From NCBI RefSeq assembly GCF_001425445.1, contig NZ_LMQU01000011.1, forward strand, positions 326-64,325: a stretch of DNA of 64,000 nucleotides. The letters are read 5' to 3'. Every line of letters begins with the position of its first letter. The stretch's first letter is position 1. The notes beneath the pieces were generated by a model, which was given only the letters and a program-made list of their open reading frames with translations, did no database searches and was not told the origin of the DNA. The position numbers and the translations under genes were made by a program. The DNA comes from Devosia sp. Leaf420. Its GTDB lineage: Bacteria; Pseudomonadota; Alphaproteobacteria; Rhizobiales; Devosiaceae. Shown in pieces: positions 37,311 through 44,603 of this stretch.

Positions 37311-37475
37311 TCAGCCGAGAACACTGGCGACGGCCTGGAAAGCGGTCGTTGCGGCAGCGACAAGGGCGATGACAAGCAGCCAGCTTGCGATGCCGAAGCC
37401 AAGGATAATCCAGAGGCGCGGGACATTTGCATGTCCTAAATTACCTTCAATTCCTGCACTGCGCTGCGACATCAT
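37311..37475 (-). CDS. Small single-pass membrane protein, unknown
   Basis: A 54-residue open frame that conventional length cut-offs would miss. It starts with two ATGs at 37475/37472 preceded by a strong ribosome site, GGAAGGA, 4 nt before the first ATG. The product has a polar start (MMSQRSAGIEGNLGHANVPR) and one hydrophobic helix (LWIILGFGIASWLLVIALVA), ending ASVLG. It faces the sugar-transferase gene tail to tail with 9 nt between. No homologue is recognised; size and topology suit a small regulatory or accessory membrane peptide. Confidence 0.6.
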   Translation of the reverse strand: MMSQRSAGIEGNLGHANVPRLWIILGFGIASWLLVIALVAAATTAFQAVASVLG

Positions 37476-37648
37476 ATGGTCCTTCCGAAATTGGAAGTTT
37501 GGGCTACCACTTCATAAGACGCTTAGAGATTTAACGGTCGCTGTCACCGATCGTTGCAATTGTCTGCAATTTGTATGGACTGGCCGGCGCCCCAGCCGTG
37601 ACATTCGCGTGCGAAGGGTTTAGGGAGCGCACTCCCTTTCCTGCCGCC

Positions 37649-38722
37649 ATGCTGATGCCCCACCTCACCCTCCGCGGTTTTCTATCCTTTCTTCTGACCC
37701 TCGTCCTTGCAGCGGCAGGTGGCGGATTGGCAAGCGCGGTCGGCTTGCCGGCGGGCTGGTTGATGGGTTCGGCGCTCGCCGTCACCATTGCTGCAATGGC
37801 GGGATTGCCGGTTCGCCTCCCCGATGGGCTTCGCAATGTCATCTTCATTCTCATCGGCATGTCGATGGGCGCAACGGTTTCGCCGGACAGTCTGTCTCTC
37901 CTCGCCAGTTGGCCCATTAGTCTTGCGGCCCTCGCGCTGGAGCTCGCTGTCATCATCGCAACGACGGGCTGGATGCTGACGCGCTTTTTCAAGCTCGATC
38001 CAGGAACGGCCTATCTCAGCTCCTTCCCCGGCCATCTGTCTTTCGTGATGGGGATAGCCGCAACAGGCGTCGGCGATGCGCGACAGATCGTGATCATCCA
38101 GGTCATCCGCATCCTGATGCTGACCATCGCCGTGCCGATCGGGGCGACGTTTCTGCCGATCGATCATTTCGAGATCAAGCAAGCAACGGCTTTCCTCGGC
38201 CCCTTGCAACTAGGCCTGTTGGCGCTGGGCTGCGCTGCCGTGGGCCTAGTGTTCATGCGGCTCAAAGTGCCCGCGGGCATGGTGCTCGGCGCCATGGCGG
38301 CAGCCACCGCAGCCAAGCTTGGCGGACTTTATACCGACGCCATTCCTCTGCCTCTCGTCGTTCTCACCTTCGTGCTGACCGGGGCAATGATCGGCTCACG
38401 CTTTGTCGGCATCACCCGCAGCGAGTTCCTGGCCGCGGCGAAAGGCGGCGTGATCGCCACCGCCATGACCGTCGGGATCGTGACCCTGGTTGCATTCATC
38501 GTGTCCCAGCTTGTCGATATGCCGTTCGGCCAACTTTGGTTGGGGCTATCGCCCGGAGCGATCGAAGGCATGGGCGCCCTTGGCATTGCGCTCGGCTATG
38601 ATACGGCCTTCATCGCTGCCCACCACGTTATTCGTCTGTTAATGCTGAGCGTCGCCATTCCTGTGGTCGTCGTGTTTATTCGACGCCATGAGCGCGCACT
38701 GGCACAGCAGCGCCACAATTGA
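37649..38722 (+). CDS. AbrB-family membrane transporter
   Basis: A 357-residue polytopic membrane protein of the AbrB/YdfJ-like family (ammonia monooxygenase-named family), with about ten segments in two repeated halves: LLTLVLAAAGGGLASAVGLPAGWLMGSALA, then SSFPGHLSFVMGIAATGVGD and the matching LSPGAIEGMGALGIALGYDT in the second half. Both halves keep the 'PG.(L/I).(F/G)M' core. Function is poorly known; transport of a small molecule is inferred. ATG at 37649 is preferred to an upstream TTG at 37571. Confidence 0.85.
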   Translation: MLMPHLTLRGFLSFLLTLVLAAAGGGLASAVGLPAGWLMGSALAVTIAAMAGLPVRLPDGLRNVIFILIGMSMGATVSPDSLSLLASWPISLAALALELAVIIATTGWMLTRFFKLDPGTAYLSSFPGHLSFVMGIAATGVGDARQIVIIQVIRILMLTIAVPIGATFLPIDHFEIKQATAFLGPLQLGLLALGCAAVGLVFMRLKVPAGMVLGAMAAATAAKLGGLYTDAIPLPLVVLTFVLTGAMIGSRFVGITRSEFLAAAKGGVIATAMTVGIVTLVAFIVSQLVDMPFGQLWLGLSPGAIEGMGALGIALGYDTAFIAAHHVIRLLMLSVAIPVVVVFIRRHERALAQQRHN

Positions 38723-38752
38723 CCGGCATTTCATAGTCCAACGGAGATTACC

Positions 38753-39055
38753 ATGATGCGCCCAATTGCCATTGCCTTCGGCTTTACTGCCCTGATGACC
38801 GCAGGGGCCTATGCTGCGCCCTTCTGCATCGATAGCACCCGGGGCATCGAAGTCGCGCAGGGCTTTACGATCGGCGACGATTTCGACGAGGACGATCTCA
38901 ACAATTTCGACCTCATGCAGCTTCGCCAATTGGGCGTCGATGCTACCCGCGTCGAGCGTTGGAACGGTTGCATCCGCGCCTTTGTGAAAAAGGAAAGCGG
39001 CGTCGGCGAAGAGATGCAGTTCTTCCAGCCCGGCAGCTATCAGCGCGTCTACTAA
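38753..39055 (+). CDS. Small secreted protein of unknown function
   Basis: A 100-residue protein with a clear signal peptide (MMRPIAIAFGFTALMTAGAY, cleavage after AYA). The mature part is about 78 residues, acidic, with two Cys (PFCIDST, WNGCIRAF) that could form a disulfide, and the patch GDDFDEDDLNNFDLMQLRQL, which looks like an acidic metal or calcium-type loop but does not fit a canonical EF-hand. Ends FQPGSYQRVY. Located 30 nt after the AbrB-type gene on the same strand, so possibly cotranscribed. No family recognised. Confidence 0.78.
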   Translation: MMRPIAIAFGFTALMTAGAYAAPFCIDSTRGIEVAQGFTIGDDFDEDDLNNFDLMQLRQLGVDATRVERWNGCIRAFVKKESGVGEEMQFFQPGSYQRVY

Positions 39056-39067
39056 TTTTAGCCGGAC

Positions 39068-39874
39068 TTACTCAGCCCTTGAGACGGTGAGCTGTTGCGC
39101 CGGTTCAGCCGCGGGAACGGTGCGCAACACGGTTGCCGTTTCCGCGTCCAGTCCCACGGTCAGCCTGACATAGGCGTCCGTGGGGCACATCTGCCGCTGC
39201 GGATCAAAACCAATCCACCCCAGACGATCGTCGAAGGCCTCGGCCCAGGCGTGGAGCACTGCCGGCTCGTTCGTCTCGTTGAGGCGATAGCCGGTGACAA
39301 AACGCGCTGGAATATCGAGAGCACGCGCAGCGCCGATAAAAAGGTGCGCGTAGTCTGCCGCGGCAGGCAAAGTCTTTTGCTCGGTGGTCTGTGACTGGGA
39401 CTGCCCGCCATCGGCCTGCATCTGCGTCTGCGCCGGGGTCTCATCCGGAAGGCCGAGCATGTCACCGACGCGCGCCATCAGACTGTGAAGCACGTCGACA
39501 CGGCTTTCCTTGGTTCCACGAAATTTCGCGACGAGCGCTGGCGGCGCCTTGGTCGCCGTCGTCAGCCGTCGATAGAGCGCTGGCACGGGTTCGCCCGCCG
39601 GGCGCCCGATCACGCCATGCGTGTCTCGCGTCGAGACCGTGCCGCGGACATGGATCGTGACCTCGTCTTCGGACCGGGGCTGATTGACGAGATGAGCGAC
39701 ATTGCCAAAGCCATCGACAAAGCGGCCGGCAGTTTCAAAGCCCGCCATATCGATGTCCCAGCGTTCGACGCTCTGTGTTGGTCCGCCGGGTGGCGTCAGC
39801 AGCAGGTGAAAAACCGATTGGAACGGCCCCGTGGGCGCGGTGAGGGTCAGCCTATGGTCAATGGCAAGGCGCAT
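39068..39874 (-). CDS. Transglutaminase-fold protein lacking the catalytic cysteine
   Basis: A 268-residue cytoplasmic protein with the N-terminal beta domain that accompanies bacterial transglutaminase-like proteins (HRLTLTAPTGPFQSVFHLLL) and a transglutaminase core. The core His and Asp are present (VLHAWAEAF, H208; WIGFDPQ, D224), but where active relatives read GVCQDYAHLFI this protein has PAAADYAHLFI: the cysteine position is A172. Catalysis by the usual mechanism should be lost. It is the third gene of the ATP-grasp/alpha-E operon, 9 nt after the alpha-E stop, and may act as a binding or scaffold partner there. Confidence 0.85.
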   Translation of the reverse strand: MRLAIDHRLTLTAPTGPFQSVFHLLLTPPGGPTQSVERWDIDMAGFETAGRFVDGFGNVAHLVNQPRSEDEVTIHVRGTVSTRDTHGVIGRPAGEPVPALYRRLTTATKAPPALVAKFRGTKESRVDVLHSLMARVGDMLGLPDETPAQTQMQADGGQSQSQTTEQKTLPAAADYAHLFIGAARALDIPARFVTGYRLNETNEPAVLHAWAEAFDDRLGWIGFDPQRQMCPTDAYVRLTVGLDAETATVLRTVPAAEPAQQLTVSRAE

Positions 39875-39883
39875 GACTTGGCC

Positions 39884-40834
39884 TCAATAGAAGTTGTAGC
39901 TGGCCGAGAGCGTGTCGGTGACACGATTGTTCCGGGCGATGAACTCATCGAGAAATTCGTGGAGGCCATGGGCAAAGATCTTGTCCATGCTTGAATCCTC
40001 GACCATCGAGAGGAGATCGTCGATCGCATCCTGGCACGCCTCGCGCCGCCCATAGAGCTTGGCAAGCAAATCGAGGTTCTGCTGCACGAAACGGGCGCAA
40101 TAGACCAGGGATCTCGGCATTTCCGGCCTGAGGATCAGGAAATCGGCGATGTTATGGGCCTTGTAGCGGTCATGATAGACGTGACCATAGGCGCGATGAG
40201 CCGAAGCAGCGCGGAGGATCAGCGTCCATTGCTGGATGTCGATCTCGCCTCCGACCAGGCTCGAACGCGGCAGCAGCACATAATATTTCATATCGAGAAT
40301 GCGGGCCGTATTGTCGGCGCGCTCGACGAAATTGCCGGCCTGGAGGAAGGCGAAGCCATCATCGCGGAGGATGGTGCCGAGCAGGGCGCCGCGGAATTCG
40401 TGGCTGCGCTGGCGCACCCATTGCAAAAGCCCGAGAAGCTTGGCGCCGCGCACGTCACGCGGCTTGATCTGCGAAAATTCGAGCCAGGCGCCGTTCATGC
40501 TTTCCCACATGTCTGTCGTCAGCGCCGTGCGCACCGAGCGCGCATTGGTGCGGGCGGCTTGTAGGCACGAATAGACCGATGAAGGATTGGCGGGGTCGAA
40601 CATCATGAAATGGGCGACGGTGTCGACATCGGCCACCTCGTGCTGCGCGGCAAAGGCCTCGTCCATCTCAGCGGCTTGCAGCATGGACACCAGATGTTCG
40701 CTGGCTCCCCCTTCGCGGCGGCTCGTCAGCGACATGCGGTAACCCACTTCGAGGAGGCGGGCCATGTTTTCGGCGCGCTCGACATAGCGCGACATCCAGA
40801 AGAGATTTTGGGCGGTGCGTCCAAGCATGGTCAT
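39884..40834 (-). CDS. Alpha-E domain protein (DUF403)
   Basis: A 316-residue all-helical protein of the alpha-E family. Landmarks: MLGRTAQNLFWMSRYVERAE at the start, GRTAQNLF-type N-terminus followed by RARTNARSVRTALT-like helices (AARTNARSVRTALTTDMWES) and FLILRPEMPRSLVYCARFVQ. The family is almost always coded with a circularly permuted ATP-grasp enzyme and a transglutaminase-fold protein, as here, and is thought to take part in an uncharacterised peptide or peptide-like modification system. ATG at 40834 lies 4 nt after the ATP-grasp stop. Confidence 0.92.
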   Translation of the reverse strand: MTMLGRTAQNLFWMSRYVERAENMARLLEVGYRMSLTSRREGGASEHLVSMLQAAEMDEAFAAQHEVADVDTVAHFMMFDPANPSSVYSCLQAARTNARSVRTALTTDMWESMNGAWLEFSQIKPRDVRGAKLLGLLQWVRQRSHEFRGALLGTILRDDGFAFLQAGNFVERADNTARILDMKYYVLLPRSSLVGGEIDIQQWTLILRAASAHRAYGHVYHDRYKAHNIADFLILRPEMPRSLVYCARFVQQNLDLLAKLYGRREACQDAIDDLLSMVEDSSMDKIFAHGLHEFLDEFIARNNRVTDTLSASYNFY

Positions 40835-40838
40835 GGCG

Positions 40839-42260
40839 TCAGTCTTCCAAAACCCAGGTGTCCTTGGTGCCCCCGCCCTGGGAGGAATTGACCACGAGGG
40901 ACCCTTTCTTGAGCGCCACACGCGTCAGGCCACCGGGCGTGATCCGCACCTCGTCGCCCACGAGCACATAGGGCCGCAAATCGACGTGGCGTGGGGCCAC
41001 ATCGCCGCTGATATGCGTGGGGCAAGTGGAGAGAGCCAGGGTTGGCTGCACGATGTAATTATCCGGCCGCGCGAGGATTTTCTTTTTGAATTCGGCGTGC
41101 TGGGCCTTGGTGGAGGTCGGTCCCACCATCATCCCATAGCCGCCCGAGCCGTGGACCTCCTTGACGACGAGATCGCCGATATTGTCGAGCACCCAGGCGC
41201 GCTGGTCAGCATCGGTGCAATTATAGGTTGGCACGTTATTGAGCAGCGCCTTTTCCCCGAGATAGAATTCGATGATTTCGGGCACATAGGTATAGACGGC
41301 CTTATCGTCGGCGATCCCGGTGCCCGGCGCATTGACCAGCGTCACATTGCCCGCGCGATAGGCGTCGAACACACCCGGCACGCCCAGCATGGAATCGGGC
41401 TTGAAGGTCAGCGGATCGAGATAATCGTCGTCGATGCGGCGATAGATGACGTCGACGCGTTCGGGGCCGGTGGTCGTCCGCATATAGACTTTGCCGCCAT
41501 CGACGAAGATATCGTGCCCTTCGCAGAGCGCCGCCCCCATCTGGTCGGCGAGGAACGAATGCTCGAAATAGGCGGAATTGTAGATGCCGGGCGTAAGGAC
41601 GGCGATCACCGGATTGCTACCGGCCCCTTCCGGCGCAACGCTCTGCAGCGTCCGGCGCAGGTTTTCGGGATAGTTCTCGACTGGGGCGACCTTGGAGCGC
41701 TGGAACAGGTCCGGCGCCAGGAGCATCATGGCTTCGCGGTCTTCGAGCATATAGGAGACGCCCGATGGCGTGCGCAGATTGTCCTCAAGCACGTAGAATT
41801 CGTCGACACCGACGCGAACGATATCGACGCCGATAATGTGGGCATAAACCCCGCGCGCGGGCTCCAGCCCCATCATCTGCGGACAGAAAGCTGCGTTGTT
41901 GAGGATCAGCTTTTCCGGGATGCGCCCGGCCTTTAAAATCTCCTGGCGGTGATAGACGTCATAGAGAAAGGCATTGAGCGCCTTGACGCGCTGCTCGATG
42001 CCCTTGCTGAGCTTGCGCCATTCATTGGCGGCGATGATGCGCGGGATGACATCGAAAGGAATGACCTTCTCGGTCCCCTCCTCGGAGCCATAGACGGCAA
42101 AGGTGATGCCGAGCTTGCGGAAGATCGCTTCCGCATCCGTCTGCATCAGCGCCAAGCCCCTGTCGGGCTGTTCGGCGAGCCATTCGCTGAGGGCTCGATA
42201 AGGTTCGCGGACGGTGCCGTCCGGATTGTACATTTCGTCGAACGGCGTCGTTTCGCCCAT
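40839..42260 (-). CDS. Circularly permuted type 2 ATP-grasp protein
   Basis: A 473-residue protein combining the former DUF404/DUF407 regions. Visible features: FDEMYNPDGTVREPYRALSE at the N-terminus, QRVKALNAFLYDVYHRQEIL, VDIVRVGVDEFYVLEDNLRT (ligand-binding ED-N), RTPSGVSYMLEDREAM, ALLNNVPTY, and DLVVKEVHGSGGYGMMVGPT (ATP-grasp lysine and glycine loop). Members are predicted to form amide bonds in an uncharacterised peptide pathway. First gene of the three-gene operon with alpha-E and the transglutaminase-fold gene. ATG at 42260 is preferred over TTG at 42272. Confidence 0.92.
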   Translation of the reverse strand: MGETTPFDEMYNPDGTVREPYRALSEWLAEQPDRGLALMQTDAEAIFRKLGITFAVYGSEEGTEKVIPFDVIPRIIAANEWRKLSKGIEQRVKALNAFLYDVYHRQEILKAGRIPEKLILNNAAFCPQMMGLEPARGVYAHIIGVDIVRVGVDEFYVLEDNLRTPSGVSYMLEDREAMMLLAPDLFQRSKVAPVENYPENLRRTLQSVAPEGAGSNPVIAVLTPGIYNSAYFEHSFLADQMGAALCEGHDIFVDGGKVYMRTTTGPERVDVIYRRIDDDYLDPLTFKPDSMLGVPGVFDAYRAGNVTLVNAPGTGIADDKAVYTYVPEIIEFYLGEKALLNNVPTYNCTDADQRAWVLDNIGDLVVKEVHGSGGYGMMVGPTSTKAQHAEFKKKILARPDNYIVQPTLALSTCPTHISGDVAPRHVDLRPYVLVGDEVRITPGGLTRVALKKGSLVVNSSQGGGTKDTWVLED

Positions 42261-42485
42261 TATACTTCGCAAGTTTGATACGGCGTTCCCATCGCGCCAA
42301 CCATTGCTACACGATTGTCGCCTGCCGTCCAGACAGTCATCTGGTGCACATGCCGCTTTTTAATGCAGGACTGGCTTGCGCAAATGGAGGGCAAGATGCT
42401 CTGATGCGCGCGGCTGATTTATCGCCCACCTGCCTTGCCTCTCGCGGCTGAGCCGCTAGTCTCATATGACGAGAGGATATTTTTC

Positions 42486-43415
42486 ATGACCATCGAGATT
42501 CTGCAGACCGGCCCATTGCTTGCCTCTTGCGAGAAGGCGCTGGCCGAGCGCTACACCGTCCACAAGCTTCATGAGGTGTCCGACAAGGACGCCTGGCTCA
42601 AGGAAAACGGCGCCCGCATTCGTGCCCATGCCGGGTCCGGCGTGCAGAAACCGCTGATGGAGCAATTGCCCAATCTCGAAATCATCGCCAGCTTCGGCGT
42701 CGGTTATGACAACATCGACACCGCCACCGCCAAGGCCAAGAATATCCGCGTCACCAATACGCCCGACGTGCTCAACGACGCCGTCGCCGAATTGACCATT
42801 GGCCTCATGATCTCGCTGGCGCGCCGCATTCCGCACAGCGACCAGTTCGTTCGCCAGGGCAAATGGCCCTCCGGCAGCTTCGGCCTTTTTTCCGAACTGA
42901 CCGGGAAGACCGTCGGCATTCTCGGCCTCGGCCGCATCGGCAAGGAAATCGCCAACCGCGCCCAGGCCATGAAGATGCGCGTCGTCTATTATGGCCGCAA
43001 GCAGCAGCCCGGCGTGCCGCACATCTATTATGACAATCTCGAAGACATGGCCCGCGACAGCGATTGGCTCGTGGTCATCGCCCCCGGCGGCAAAAGCACC
43101 GATGGCATCGTCTCGCGAAAGGTCCTCGAAGCGCTCGGGCCGAAAGGCATGCTGGTCAATGTCGCCCGCGGCACGCTGATCGATGAGCCGGCCATGGTCG
43201 AACTGCTGCAAAATGGCGGCCTCGGCGGCGCGGCGCTCGATGTCTTCGTCGATGAGCCAAAGGTGCCCGAGGCCCTGCTTGGTCTCGAAAACGTCGTGCT
43301 CTCGCCCCATCAGGGCAGCGCCACAAACCAAACCCGCGACGCCATGGGCGCGCTTCTCGTCGCCAATCTCGAACGGCACTTTGCCGGCGAACCACTGATT
43401 TCGGCAGTCGTCTGA
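42486..43415 (+). CDS. D-isomer-specific 2-hydroxyacid dehydrogenase
   Basis: A 309-residue NAD(P)-dependent dehydrogenase of the glyoxylate/hydroxypyruvate reductase group. NAD fold GILGLGRIGKEIANRA near residue 143; catalytic residues are in the usual order: Arg in LVNVARGTLIDE, Glu in VFVDEPKVPEALLG, and His in VVLSPHQGSAT. The short N-terminal catalytic part contains IASFGVGYDNIDTATAKAK. Probably reduces glyoxylate, hydroxypyruvate or a similar 2-keto acid. Its TGA shares one base with the ATG of the next gene. Confidence 0.92.
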   Translation: MTIEILQTGPLLASCEKALAERYTVHKLHEVSDKDAWLKENGARIRAHAGSGVQKPLMEQLPNLEIIASFGVGYDNIDTATAKAKNIRVTNTPDVLNDAVAELTIGLMISLARRIPHSDQFVRQGKWPSGSFGLFSELTGKTVGILGLGRIGKEIANRAQAMKMRVVYYGRKQQPGVPHIYYDNLEDMARDSDWLVVIAPGGKSTDGIVSRKVLEALGPKGMLVNVARGTLIDEPAMVELLQNGGLGGAALDVFVDEPKVPEALLGLENVVLSPHQGSATNQTRDAMGALLVANLERHFAGEPLISAVV

Positions 43416-43726
43416 TGGCAGACGAAAGGATGGTGCGCGTCGCCGAGATCGAGGTCGATCCCGCGCAGCTCGATGCTTATCTCGCGTTTCTGACCGAGGA
43501 AATCGCCGCCTCGGTCGAGCGCGAGCCGGGCGTGCTCATGCTCCATGCGGTCGCGGACAAAACCGCGCCGCACAGCATCCGCATCCTCGAAGTCTATGCT
43601 TCGCGCGCGGCCTATGAAGCCCATATCGAGACGCCGCATTTCCGCAAATACAAGGAGGGCACGGCCGACATGGTCACAGCGCTACGCCTCGTCGATATGG
43701 ACCCGATCATTCTCGCCGCGCGGTAA
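43415..43726 (+). CDS. ABM-domain putative quinol monooxygenase
   Basis: A 103-residue protein of the antibiotic-biosynthesis-monooxygenase (YgiN-like) family: VRVAEIEVDPAQLDAYLAFL, EREPGVLMLHAVADK, ILEVYASRAAYEAHIETPHF. These small ferredoxin-like dimers oxidise quinols or handle reactive carbonyls. Coupled by TGATG to the hydroxyacid dehydrogenase, which suggests a shared detoxification or side-metabolite role. Convergent with the GNAT gene 4 nt away. Confidence 0.87.
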   Translation: MADERMVRVAEIEVDPAQLDAYLAFLTEEIAASVEREPGVLMLHAVADKTAPHSIRILEVYASRAAYEAHIETPHFRKYKEGTADMVTALRLVDMDPIILAAR

Positions 43727-43730
43727 TCCG

Positions 43731-44189
43731 TTAGAGAACGGCGACATAAATCCCATGCAGCTTGCCGCCGACCTCGACATTCTCGGCGAGCCGCCACCCG
43801 GCCCGCTCGAACAGTTGCCGCGCTTCCGCCGTCAGCGCATGCAGCCGCGAAAAACCGAGCCGCTTGGCCTCGACCTTGGCGCGGTCCAGCAAAGCCAATC
43901 CGACGCCATACCGCCGCAAGGCCGGCTCGACGAGGAGGCCCCCGAGCCAGGGCGAGCGTTCGGTCAACCCGCCAGACATGACAGTCAGCGCACATGTGCC
44001 GGCCAATTGCCCGTCCGCAAAGGCGACGATCCCCAGGGGAAGGCGATTGCGCTCCAGCCGCTCGGTCAGATCCGCCCGCGCCGAAGCGCCGCGCGGATTG
44101 TACCAATCAGACCATTCGCTCTCATAGAGATCGACAAGCGGGCTCATCGTCTCCGCATGGTCGATCAGCAATCCGGTGGTGATGATCAT
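43731..44189 (-). CDS. GNAT-family N-acetyltransferase
   Basis: A 152-residue GNAT protein. Motif A (acetyl-CoA binding) is LLVEPALRRYGVGLALLDRA, with the earlier strand IVAFADGQLAGTCALTV and the final region LHALTAEARQLFERAGWRLA. The substrate is unknown. ATG at 44189 has GAGG about 10 nt upstream; a GTG at 44213 in the same frame is less likely. Confidence 0.87.
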   Translation of the reverse strand: MIITTGLLIDHAETMSPLVDLYESEWSDWYNPRGASARADLTERLERNRLPLGIVAFADGQLAGTCALTVMSGGLTERSPWLGGLLVEPALRRYGVGLALLDRAKVEAKRLGFSRLHALTAEARQLFERAGWRLAENVEVGGKLHGIYVAVL

Positions 44190-44603
44190 GGGTCCGACCT
44201 CTGGTTTATTCACTTTATCCCCGCGTCCTCGAACGGCTTTATGCTCTTGCCACCCAACCTCGCACGGACGGTCTGCAGACGACAGTAGCGAGGGGGCCTT
44301 GGCACTGGATCGTCTCCAGCGCCCGTTCGGGATTGGCCGCCTTGCGACGAGCGATCAAAAAGGCGCTGTGACTCCTGTCCGAAAAAGGGCATCCCGGAGC
44401 GGTTTCCGCTTCACCTCTTAAGAAAATCTCAGAAGCGAATGCCGCTCCGGGATCCGTCCATCGCAAAACCGGAAGCCTTGGCGCTATCCGGCAAAAAAGC
44501 ATGCCCCAATTGCACCATCCTGCCACAGACGGCCATTAACAGCGTCACGCGAACCCGCTAGCCTTCGGGTGATTTGGCCTCGGGCCGACATGGAGCTTTG
44601 ACA
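44190..44603. other. Intergenic region with a large stem-loop
   Basis: This 414-bp gap between the GNAT and alpha-glucosidase genes has no convincing gene. Its main feature is the inverted repeat at 44391-44453. The remainder should hold both divergent promoters, but no clear -35/-10 pair or regulator site was found. Confidence 0.5.
44391..44453. repeat. Large nested inverted repeat
   Basis: Perfect 12-bp arms ATCCCGGAGCGG (44391-44402) and CCGCTCCGGGAT (44442-44453) enclose a 39-nt loop. Inside, TTCCGCTTC and GAAGCGAA can pair with one bulge, extending the stem. It lies 150 nt upstream of the alpha-glucosidase start. It may be a dispersed palindromic repeat or a transcribed hairpin; no U-tract. 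Confidence 0.6.

Noticed and set aside
39416-39424. Cysteine loss in the transglutaminase-fold protein being a mis-chosen frame
   Set aside because: The frame is continuous through H208 and D224 on both sides of the substituted position, and no frameshift restores a Cys.
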